This document shows, piece after piece, positions 7,552-14,535 of a stretch of DNA of 38,527 nucleotides (position 1 is the stretch's first letter; every line of letters starts with the position of its first letter). This DNA comes from Candidatus Latescibacterota bacterium (lineage in GTDB: Bacteria > Latescibacterota > UBA2968 > UBA8231). The translations under genes were made by a program, and so were the position numbers. The notes beneath the pieces were generated by a model, which made no database searches, was not told the DNA's origin, and saw only the letters and a list, made by a program, of their open reading frames with translations. The stretch covers positions 1 to 38,527 of the forward strand of contig JAJDUT010000070.1 of the NCBI GenBank assembly GCA_022826515.1, written 5' to 3'.

Positions 7552-8835
7552 ATGCGCACGACCATTCCCCCCCATCTGCTCCAAGACCCAGAAGTTGAGG
7601 CGTCCGAAAAGGTCTTGCGCGCCTGCGTCCACTGCGGCTTTTGCAATGCCACCTGCCCCACCTACCTGCTCACCGGCAACGAACTCGAAGGCCCGCGCGG
7701 CCGCATTTACCTCATCAAAAGCGTTCTCGAAGAGGACGTCCCCCCGAGCCGGCAGACGGTCGAGCACATCGACAACTGCCTCGGCTGCCTCGCGTGCGAG
7801 ACCACCTGCCCCAGTGGCGTGGATTATTCGCTCCTCTTGGAAACGGCCCGGCCAAGATTGGATCAACTCGTCAAGCGGCCATTGATGGACCGCCTATTGC
7901 GCGCCCTGCTGACGCGAATGCTACCCTATCCCGGCCGCACGCGCTTGGCGCTCAGAATGTCTGGAGTGGGCCGCGCGTTCTCCTTCCTGATGCCCCGCGT
8001 CATGCGGCCCCTGTTAGACATGGCACCCAAGCGATTGCCGCGACCGGCTTCTGTAGCCCGGCCCGGAGTCGTGCCAGCCGAGGGCACGCGTCGGCTGCGC
8101 GTGGCCCTGCTCACCGGGTGCGTCCAACAGGTGTTGGGGCCGCAGATCAACGATGCGACCGTGCGGCTGCTGACTCGGTTGGGGGCTGAGGTGGTCATTC
8201 CGCCGGATATGGGCTGTTGCGGTGCGCTGACGTTCCACATGGGCGAGCGCAAGCACAGCCTCAAGCTAATGCAGCGCACCATTGAGGTTTGGCATCGCGA
8301 GCTGGAAACGGGTGGCTTGGACGCGATTGTACTCAACACGTCGGGGTGCGGCACGGCCATCAAAGAATACGACCACATCTTCCGCCACGATCCGCAGTGG
8401 GCCGACAAGGCCAAGGCGGTGGTGGAGCGGGTGCGGGACGTGTCCGAGGTGGTGGCGCAATTGGGATTGGGCGAGGCCAACCGCGCACCGGCCCTGAAGG
8501 TGGCCTATCACGACGCCTGTTCCCTCCAACACGGCCAACACGTCACCGATCCGCCGAGGCAACTGCTCAGAGAAGCGGGCTTTGAGGTCGTCGAGGTGCC
8601 CGAGGGCCATATCTGCTGCGGCAGCGCGGGCACGTACAACATGCTGCGCCCCGACTTGGCGCAACAGCTACAAGCGCGCAAAGTCGAGCACATCGCCAGC
8701 GTTGCGCCGCAAATCGTGTCGGCGGGCAACATCGGCTGCATGGAACAAATCGCCGCCCGCGCCGAAGTACCGGTCGTCCACACCGTCGAACTGTTGGATT
8801 GGGCGACGGGTGGGCCGCGGCCAGCGAATGTGTAG
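7552..8835 (+). CDS. glcF: Glycolate oxidase iron-sulfur subunit GlcF-like
   Basis: 427 residues. Two [4Fe-4S] ferredoxin motifs lie near the N-terminus: Cys25, 28, 31, 35 and Cys76, 79, 82, 86. Two cysteine-rich CCG domains follow (GCCGALTFHMG, then HDACSLQHGQ with CCGSAGTYNM). This layout is that of GlcF/LutA-type electron-transfer subunits, which pass electrons from the flavin subunit GlcD during oxidation of glycolate to glyoxylate or related hydroxyacids. No glcD or glcE is next to it in this window, so the flavoprotein partner must be elsewhere. A GGAG precedes the ATG by 9 nt. It follows the deoxyribosyltransferase gene with only 4 nt between. Confidence 0.9.
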   Translation: MRTTIPPHLLQDPEVEASEKVLRACVHCGFCNATCPTYLLTGNELEGPRGRIYLIKSVLEEDVPPSRQTVEHIDNCLGCLACETTCPSGVDYSLLLETARPRLDQLVKRPLMDRLLRALLTRMLPYPGRTRLALRMSGVGRAFSFLMPRVMRPLLDMAPKRLPRPASVARPGVVPAEGTRRLRVALLTGCVQQVLGPQINDATVRLLTRLGAEVVIPPDMGCCGALTFHMGERKHSLKLMQRTIEVWHRELETGGLDAIVLNTSGCGTAIKEYDHIFRHDPQWADKAKAVVERVRDVSEVVAQLGLGEANRAPALKVAYHDACSLQHGQHVTDPPRQLLREAGFEVVEVPEGHICCGSAGTYNMLRPDLAQQLQARKVEHIASVAPQIVSAGNIGCMEQIAARAEVPVVHTVELLDWATGGPRPANV

Positions 8836-8862
8836 CGGGGCTGAACCCACTCTTCCGACTAA

Positions 8863-8992
8863 CTGATGTTACGCACGAGTACGTTGATTCCGGGGGTGCA
8901 CTTCGACAAGCTCAGCGCCCTGCTTTGATCGGCGCAATGCGGGTAGGGGCGGTTCGCGAACCGCCCCTACGCACGAGACGCGTAACGTCAGG
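8863..8992. repeat. MITE-like palindromic element, copy 2
   Basis: Ends CTGATGTTACGC on the left and GCGTAACGTCAGG on the right form an inverted repeat with one mismatch. GACTAA flanks both sides (8857-8862 and 8993-8998), consistent with a 6-bp target duplication. Inside lies a perfect 28-bp palindrome (8943-8970) with half-site GTAGGGGCGGTTCG, which can fold as a strong hairpin. There is no coding capacity. Confidence 0.65.
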
Positions 8993-9009
8993 GACTAAGT
9001 ACGACTCCA

Positions 9010-9068
9010 TTGACAAGAAGAGACGTCCGACTTAACATGGTCATATAAAATGACTATATAGTCAGGAG
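9010..9068 (+). promoter_or_regulatory. Promoter, operator palindrome and RBS of the toxin-antitoxin pair
   Basis: TTGACA (9010-9015), a 17-nt spacer and TAACAT (9033-9038) make a plausible sigma70 promoter. Downstream, the perfect 14-bp palindrome TGACTATATAGTCA (9051-9064) overlaps the expected start site, and a second imperfect one (TCAT-ATAAA-ATGA) partly overlaps it. AGGAG (9064-9068) serves as the ribosome site for the ATG at 9077. Palindromes here fit autorepression by a Phd/YefM-type antitoxin. Confidence 0.6.
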
Positions 9069-9076
9069 CTGAGACC

Positions 9077-9316
9077 ATGCAGATGTCCATTAGCGAATTC
9101 AAAGCCAAATGCACCCAAGTCGTGCGCGAAGTCGGCACCAAATACCAAACCGTGGAGTTGACCAATCGCGGCAAGGTCGTCGCGCAAGTCGTCCCCCCCG
9201 AGCCGGAGGCCAAACCCGACCCCCAATCCTTCTTCGGCTCGCTCCGCGGTACGGTCGCGTACCAGCCCGGTTGGGATGAGCCGCTCGGCGAGGATGATTG
9301 GGAAGCCTGCCAGTGA
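9077..9316 (+). CDS. Phd/YefM-family antitoxin
   Basis: 79 residues. The N-terminal MQMSISEFKAKCTQVVREV and the VELTNRGKVVAQVVP strand are typical of the Phd/YefM DNA-binding fold. The acidic and aromatic C-terminal tail (GWDEPLGEDDW) is the usual flexible toxin-binding segment. It should neutralise the downstream PIN toxin and repress its own promoter through the palindromes at 9044-9064. The stop overlaps the toxin GTG start (GTGA), which is the normal tight coupling of such pairs. Confidence 0.88.
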   Translation: MQMSISEFKAKCTQVVREVGTKYQTVELTNRGKVVAQVVPPEPEAKPDPQSFFGSLRGTVAYQPGWDEPLGEDDWEACQ

Positions 9317-9711
9317 AGTACTTGCTCGACACCCATGCGTGGATCTGGGCTTTAGAGGCACCGGAAAAACTGCCCGACCCTATAAGGAATATGCTGCTGG
9401 AGCCGGATCACCTGCCCTTTGGGCTAGCGGCGGTCAGTCCTTGGGAAGTGGCGAAAAAAGAGTCCAAGGGGCTTTTGCAATTATCTATGCCTGTGCGCCA
9501 GTGGGTAGCGCACGCCACCCAAGCCCCGTTTATAGAGCTTCTGCCCCTTTCGGTGGAGATAGCCCTCGAATCGGCGCATTTGCCTGCACCCTTCCACAAA
9601 GACCCGGCCGACCAAATGATCGTCGCCACCGCGCGGGTGCACAGTCTGGTGCTGATCAGCGCCGATCAACGGCTGCGTGCCTATCCTCATGTGCAAACAA
9701 AGTGGCAATAG
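9313..9711 (+). CDS. vapC: VapC-type PIN-domain toxin
   Basis: 132 residues from GTG 9313, which overlaps the antitoxin stop as GTGA; a TTG further upstream is less likely. YLLDTHAWIWAL carries the first catalytic Asp. SPWEVAKKESKG carries the conserved Glu, and HKDPADQMIVATA carries the Asp cluster of the PIN RNase site. LVLISADQRL gives the last conserved region. Such PIN proteins are Mg-dependent RNases that cut tRNA or rRNA when the antitoxin is lost. The gene ends 9 nt before the convergent secreted-protein gene. Confidence 0.9.
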   Translation: MKYLLDTHAWIWALEAPEKLPDPIRNMLLEPDHLPFGLAAVSPWEVAKKESKGLLQLSMPVRQWVAHATQAPFIELLPLSVEIALESAHLPAPFHKDPADQMIVATARVHSLVLISADQRLRAYPHVQTKWQ

Positions 9712-9720
9712 TAAATCAAT

Positions 9721-10611
9721 CTAGTCGGCAAATTTTTGCTTGAGTGTTCCCCAACTCACGGCGGATATCGCGGTGGCCGGGATAGATATTTCGGTGAGGC
9801 GAGCGATTTGGGTGGTCGTACTCGGCGGGAGGGCACCGCTGGCGAAAGTCTGTCTAATCTCTCCCACCATGGCGACGGCACCAATCCCACGAGCGTACCA
9901 AACATAGACATCTATCTCGTATGTCATTTCACCCCAAGACTCAAACTGCTCGTTGCCCGTGAAGGTAACGACGCCGGTGCCGATCTGATGGACGCGCAGG
10001 CAATCGAAGGTGCCCGCCGGTAGCCGAATCTCGCCCCAAGCATCAACCGCGTATTGATAGTTGTACAGGCCGGAGCTTGTAATCCCAGGTACTATAGTCT
10101 GGTCCAAAGAGAGGTTTTCAACGGCCCAGCTTTTGCCGAATTCCAGTGGCCAAGGAGTTCCTATACCGACAAGCGGGATGGTGACTTGTCCGGCCGGCCC
10201 TGCGGCACCGATGGGGACATCGCCTGCGGCACTGCGCTGGAAATAGTTGTACGTCTCGATCTCGTCCGTTCCGCCAGTGGCATTGGGCACAGTAGTAATG
10301 TTGTGGACGGCGTAATCGGCGTTGGGAAAGCTAGCGGCGTCGGGGGCCTGCTCCAACGGGATGACCGAACTGCGGACAAAGGCAAGTATGCTGTTGGGGA
10401 TGGCTCCGGTGAGGTCTGAGGACTGGTCGGCACCGGCAGAGCCGATGTCGAAGTTAGAGTCCTCTAGGCTGCTAGGGACTGTGGCGATTTCTTGCTCCCA
10501 AGTCATGCCCAAAGACGGGCGTAAATCGTCGGGAGAAAGGGTAATCTGGGCTTTCGCAGAGAGAGGGAGGAAGACGAGGGCGATTGATGCTAATGCACGG
10601 ACGACGAACAT
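9721..10611 (-). CDS. Secreted protein of unknown function
   Basis: 296 residues from the ATG at 10611, which has AGGAG 7 nt upstream; an earlier in-frame ATG at 10629 lacks a ribosome site. The N-terminus is a classic signal peptide (MFVVRALASIALVFLPLSAKA, cut before Gln in A-K-A-Q). The mature part is rich in beta-type segments and includes GEIRLPAGTFDCLRVHQIGTG, a block seen in secreted beta-rich proteins that lack enzymatic motifs. The C-terminus ends in a WGTLKQKF motif; similar W-G-x-(I/L)-K ends are remembered from secreted proteins of Poribacteria-like genomes. It lies downstream of the phytanoyl-CoA dioxygenase pseudogene, 65 nt away. Confidence 0.6.
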   Translation of the reverse strand: MFVVRALASIALVFLPLSAKAQITLSPDDLRPSLGMTWEQEIATVPSSLEDSNFDIGSAGADQSSDLTGAIPNSILAFVRSSVIPLEQAPDAASFPNADYAVHNITTVPNATGGTDEIETYNYFQRSAAGDVPIGAAGPAGQVTIPLVGIGTPWPLEFGKSWAVENLSLDQTIVPGITSSGLYNYQYAVDAWGEIRLPAGTFDCLRVHQIGTGVVTFTGNEQFESWGEMTYEIDVYVWYARGIGAVAMVGEIRQTFASGALPPSTTTQIARLTEISIPATAISAVSWGTLKQKFAD

Positions 10612-10676
10612 GGTGGTGCTCCTTCTCATTGACTTTTACGAAGAATCATTTCAACCACTTCTGTCAGGACCGCTTC

Positions 10677-11516
10677 TCAGGCCCGCTGCCAGCGGCTGGG
10701 ACTCACGCCCGGTGCCTCACTCGACATATTATCGGGCTTGTTGGGCACGTCAAAGTCCCAGTATCGCGTATTGGGGTCGGCGAAAAACGGACGCACCGAC
10801 TCGGGTAGTTCGGCCAAGTCCTCCTCATCCCAGTTCTCGACCTCGGCAATGGGGCCAGACCAGGCCGGGCGGTACGCAATCGCCAGCACCGAGCGCGTGT
10901 GATCGCCTCTGTTGGGCCAAGTCCCATGGAAAGCGCGGTGGTTGAGAAAAACCGCCGAGCCAGCCTTGCACGGCACCACCACTTCCTCGGGATGGCGCTC
11001 GTAGCGCATGTACGGATTGGCGTCGGCGTGCATGCACAAATGGGAGCGCGGAATGACGCGGAAAGGCGACACCTCGGGCGTCAGGTCGTCGAGGTAGTAG
11101 AGCACGCGGATGGTGAAGGGACAACTGCCGTTGTACCCGAAAATCTGCGAGCCGTAGGGCTGCCCGTCCGTGTGCAGGCTGATACCGGGCGTGCCGGGCT
11201 CGGAGCGGTCGTACCCGTAGCTGAGAAAGACGATCTCGTCGCCGAAGACCTGGCGCAAAAAATCAACGGTCGGCGCATGGGCGATGAGATCGGTCACAGC
11301 CCCCCCTTCAAACTGGATTTGGGACTTGCCGCGCTGGTGCGGACTGTAGTCGCGCGGCGTGGTCTCCCAGGTTTAAGCCTGGGCCTTGAGACGGACGATG
11401 TGCTCGGGGCTGAGCAGGTCGGGAATGACCAGATACCCTTCGAGCTCGACGTGGCGGATGCGCTCGCCCAGCGTGAGGGCGGACCAGTCGCGGTCGTCGA
11501 TAGTGGTCTTTTGCAT
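10677..11516 (-). pseudogene. Phytanoyl-CoA dioxygenase-family gene with an internal stop codon
   Basis: The full frame runs from ATG 11516 (GGAG 8 nt upstream) to 10677, 279 sense codons apart from one TAA at 11373-11375 (codon 48). On both sides of the TAA the same frame reads as one PhyH-type protein: LLSPEHIVRLKAQA before and TWETTPRDYSPHQRGK after. The Fe(II)/2-oxoglutarate dioxygenase signature is intact, with His and Asp in SLHTDG and the distal His in FHGTWPNRG. One base change would restore it, so the mutation is recent or a sequencing error. A shorter product from the GTG at 11297 would keep the iron ligands but lose 73 residues. It is the last gene of the catabolic operon. Confidence 0.75.
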
Positions 11517-11549
11517 GGCAGACTCTCCTCGGTTGAGATTATATCTCCT

Positions 11550-12323
11550 CTACACGGCGGCACTGCTGCCGCCGTCGATATTGATGGAGGTACCGGTGAT
11601 GAAGGCGGCGCGCTCGGAGACCAGAAAGGCGACCAGATCGGCCACTTCACCGGCCTCGCCCATGCGGCCCAGCGGGATCTCCCGGCCCTGTTGGGCGCAC
11701 CATTCCCCGTACGTCAGCTCAGTGTCCGAAGCCTTCCAAGCGCGTTCGCTTTGAGCGGTTTTGATATTGGTGAGGCAGACCGTATTGACGCGGATATTGT
11801 GCCCAGCCATGTCCTTGGACAGGGCCTTGGTAAAGGCGATGCCAGCGGCGCGGCTGATCGAGGTGGGTACCGAGTGGGCATCGGGGGCCTTGCCGCCGGG
11901 ATGGGTGATATGGACGATGGCCCCGCGGCCTTGCGCCTTCATGCGGGGCACGGCCAGGCGGGCCAAGCGCACTGCGGCCCAGAACTTGAGGTCGAAGTCC
12001 TCCTGCCACATCGCCTCGGTAGTGTCCTCAAAATAGTTCGCCGCCGACCGCCCGGCGTTGCTGACCAGAATGTCGACTCCGCCGAACTCCTCGACCGCAG
12101 CCGCGAAAAAGCGCTCGAGGTCCGGCGCTTGGGTCACGTCGGCGGGGACGGCCAGGACGCCCCCGCCCATAGCCGCGGCGGCCTGCTCCAGCACATCGGG
12201 GCGGCGGGAGCAGACGGCGACCCGACAGCCCTCCTCAACGAGCTTGCTGGCAATGGCCCGGCCAATGCCTTCGCTGCCGCCGGTGACTAGGGCAACTCGG
12301 CCCTTGAGTTCGAGATCGAGCAT
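11550..12323 (-). CDS. Atypical short-chain dehydrogenase/reductase (SDR)
   Basis: 257 residues with a classical SDR Rossmann fold: cofactor loop TGGSEGIG (14-21), ADV, and NAG (89-91). The ending TGTSINIDGG is also typical. The usual catalytic Ser, Tyr and Lys are not where expected. In the block HPGGKAPDAHSVPTSISRAA the aligned positions are His141, Thr154 and Arg158. The enzyme may therefore use another mechanism or have lost activity. An AGGAG lies 9 nt before the ATG. It follows the Gfo/Idh/MocA gene by 29 nt in the catabolic operon. Confidence 0.82.
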   Translation of the reverse strand: MLDLELKGRVALVTGGSEGIGRAIASKLVEEGCRVAVCSRRPDVLEQAAAAMGGGVLAVPADVTQAPDLERFFAAAVEEFGGVDILVSNAGRSAANYFEDTTEAMWQEDFDLKFWAAVRLARLAVPRMKAQGRGAIVHITHPGGKAPDAHSVPTSISRAAGIAFTKALSKDMAGHNIRVNTVCLTNIKTAQSERAWKASDTELTYGEWCAQQGREIPLGRMGEAGEVADLVAFLVSERAAFITGTSINIDGGSSAAV

Positions 12324-12352
12324 GGGGTTTTACTCCTTTGCCATTGTTTTTG

Positions 12353-13426
12353 TCAATGGTCGATTGGCACCTTTTCGCCGGTTTCTGCGCTTGCGTAAAT
12401 CGCGTCCAGCAACCTCATGAAGGTCAGCGCCTCGGCGGGAGAGACATCGGGCGGCTGGGCACCGCGAATCGCGCCGGCAAAATCGCGGATCTCCGCGTTG
12501 AAGTCGCCGTCGCCGTGTTCCACAAATTCACCAGCGGAATCGTCGCCTTCAGCGTAGATGGCACCCAGCAACCGGCGCGTCCCCGAACGTCTCTTGCCCT
12601 CGGGCAGCGAAGTGGATTCCACCTCAATGGTGCCATTCGTACCCAAGACGCGCAAGCGCAAATCCCACGCCCGGTCCGCCCAAGTGGAAATGATCGAGGA
12701 AGTATCCATCTGAATTGTCACACCGCTAGCGCACCCCACCAGAAAACTCATGTAATCCTCGGAGTGACGCTCTACTTTTAGGGTTGTTGGAAACGCGCTA
12801 TGGCTAACGGCAAAGGCCCATTCGGGTTGCGGACAACCCAGTAAAAACCAGGCCTGATCGAGGTAGTGCGAACCGTGTTGGCCCAATGCACCGCCCTTAA
12901 GACCCCATCTATATAACCAGCTCCTGCCCGGCGGCGGCTCGTAATTAGCTCCGTGCTCGCGATAGTGGTAGTGGACGCGCGCGTGGTACGTGCGCCCAAT
13001 CCTGCCATCGGCGATCATTTGCCGGCTCTCCTTGTTCTCCGCTTGGTGCCGCATGAAGTAGGAGTACACGAGCGTCTTTTCAGTGCTCGCAGCAACGGCG
13101 TTGATCTCCGCGACATCGGCGGCATTGCGACCGTGCGGCTTCTGCACCAACACGTGCTTCCCCGCCTTCAGCGCCTCAATGACCATCGGCTTCCGCACAT
13201 CGGGTGCGGTGGCGACTCCAACGGCTTCAACCTCGTCATCGGCGAGCAGCTCTCGATAGTCGCCATAGACTCTGGGGACATCGTTGTCCTCTGCGACCTG
13301 CCGCGCCAAATCTCGGTTCAGATCGGCGACCGCCCAGGCGATGGTATCTTCGCCGACGTGGGCACCAGCTACCCAAGTCCTGCCAACGCGGCAGCCGATT
13401 ACACCCATTTTAATTTTGTCTGCCAT
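12353..13426 (-). CDS. Gfo/Idh/MocA-family oxidoreductase
   Basis: 357 residues from ATG 13426, 2 nt after the stop of the preceding dehydrogenase; the longer frame upstream reads through that gene and is spurious. The N-terminal GVIGCRVGRTW nucleotide-binding segment is followed by VQKPHG, where the family usually has EKP. The Lys is kept and the Glu is Gln. GALGQHGSHYLDQAWFLLG is the conserved substrate-domain block. Members oxidise or reduce sugars, inositols or other polyols with NAD(P). The partners in the operon suggest an organic-acid or polyol degradation route, but the substrate cannot be read from sequence. Confidence 0.88.
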   Translation of the reverse strand: MADKIKMGVIGCRVGRTWVAGAHVGEDTIAWAVADLNRDLARQVAEDNDVPRVYGDYRELLADDEVEAVGVATAPDVRKPMVIEALKAGKHVLVQKPHGRNAADVAEINAVAASTEKTLVYSYFMRHQAENKESRQMIADGRIGRTYHARVHYHYREHGANYEPPPGRSWLYRWGLKGGALGQHGSHYLDQAWFLLGCPQPEWAFAVSHSAFPTTLKVERHSEDYMSFLVGCASGVTIQMDTSSIISTWADRAWDLRLRVLGTNGTIEVESTSLPEGKRRSGTRRLLGAIYAEGDDSAGEFVEHGDGDFNAEIRDFAGAIRGAQPPDVSPAEALTFMRLLDAIYASAETGEKVPIDH

Positions 13427-13428
13427 AA

Positions 13429-14466
13429 TCACCGCCTTTGCAACCGCTCGATCTTTGCCTGCAACTCGGGCTTTTCCAGCACTTCCCTGTTGACCACGTG
13501 CTCGGGAATTTCGCCGCGCCCAATGCGCGCCGCCTGCCGCAGTCTGCCCCTCCAAGTCTGCATGTAGTACTCGTCGGTGTGGCACAGAGAGTGCGGCGCG
13601 ACCACGACATTATCCATTTTGAGCAGGGGATTGTCCGCAGCGACAGGCTCCTGCTCAAACACATCTAGCCCAGCGCCGCGGATGCGCCCGCTCTGCAGGA
13701 CCCGTATCAGGGCTTGCTCATCGACGACGGGGCCCCGCGAAGTATTGATCAGGTACGCCGTCGGCTTCATCAAGTTCAATTCCCGCTCGCCGATCAGGTG
13801 GCGCGTCTGCGCGCTGAGCGGGACGCTGATGCTGACGAAGTCGGACTCGGCCAGCAGGGTATCCATAGCGACCAGTTCCACATCTACATCGGCCACATCC
13901 TCCTCGCTCAGCTTGGGATCGCAGCCCAAATGCCTCATGCCAAAGGGCTTGGCCAACAGGAACATCTCGTGCCCGATATTGCCCACGCCAATGGAACCGA
14001 GCGTCTTGCCGGTCAGCCCTTCGCCGCGATAGAGGCGCTGGTCGGCCCAGCGTCCCTCGCGGGTGATCCGATTCTTGTTGATCAGGCGCGTGGCCAAGGC
14101 CAGTATAAAGGTGATGATCGTGCAGGCCATGGGCCGGCGCACAGCGTCGGGGGCCGTGCAAAGCATTACATCGGCCTGCGTCAGAGCCTCGACATCGATG
14201 TGGTCGTACCCAACGCCGGTGAAGAGCACGGCCACGAGCTGGTCGTTGCCAACCAAGGAGCGCTCGCTCCAGCGGGACGCGCCCGAGATGACCGCGTCGC
14301 AGCCGCGCACCTGCTCGGGAGCAATTTCCGCGCTCCGCTCGGCCAATATCCGGTACTGGATCTCGGGCATTTCATCGAATAGTTCCAGCCCAGGACCAGG
14401 CAAGTCGAAATTCCCCTCCGCGTCGAAAAACTCCTGAGCGATCCCAACCGTAACTTTAGTGGTCAT
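13429..14466 (-). CDS. D-isomer-specific 2-hydroxyacid dehydrogenase
   Basis: 345 residues from the ATG at 14466, which has GAGAGG 6 nt upstream; an ATG two codons earlier is possible. The NAD-binding GVGNIGHE motif sits in the centre. The catalytic residues are visible: Arg in NTSRGPVVDE, Glu in FEQEP, and His in APHSLCHT. The family reduces 2-keto acids to D-2-hydroxyacids or the reverse (glyoxylate, hydroxypyruvate and phosphoglycerate types). The stop is 2 nt before the Gfo/Idh/MocA start, so they are surely co-transcribed. Placement next to a DMFase-like gene suggests catabolism. Confidence 0.9.
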   Translation of the reverse strand: MTTKVTVGIAQEFFDAEGNFDLPGPGLELFDEMPEIQYRILAERSAEIAPEQVRGCDAVISGASRWSERSLVGNDQLVAVLFTGVGYDHIDVEALTQADVMLCTAPDAVRRPMACTIITFILALATRLINKNRITREGRWADQRLYRGEGLTGKTLGSIGVGNIGHEMFLLAKPFGMRHLGCDPKLSEEDVADVDVELVAMDTLLAESDFVSISVPLSAQTRHLIGERELNLMKPTAYLINTSRGPVVDEQALIRVLQSGRIRGAGLDVFEQEPVAADNPLLKMDNVVVAPHSLCHTDEYYMQTWRGRLRQAARIGRGEIPEHVVNREVLEKPELQAKIERLQRR

Positions 14467-14535
14467 CTGCATCCTCTCGATACATGGAAAAATCCCGCAC
14501 CGCGCCGTCGCGGAGCAGGTCGTATTCGCTGTATA

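Noticed and set aside
11370..11379. Recoding of the internal TAA in the phytanoyl-CoA dioxygenase-like gene
   Set aside because: TAA is not a selenocysteine or pyrrolysine codon, and no recoding element is apparent; mutation or sequence error is simpler.
10899..12290. 463-codon open frame on the plus strand
   Set aside because: It lies wholly opposite the phytanoyl-CoA dioxygenase-like and SDR genes, whose motifs are clear. Its composition is that of a mirror frame of GC-rich coding DNA.
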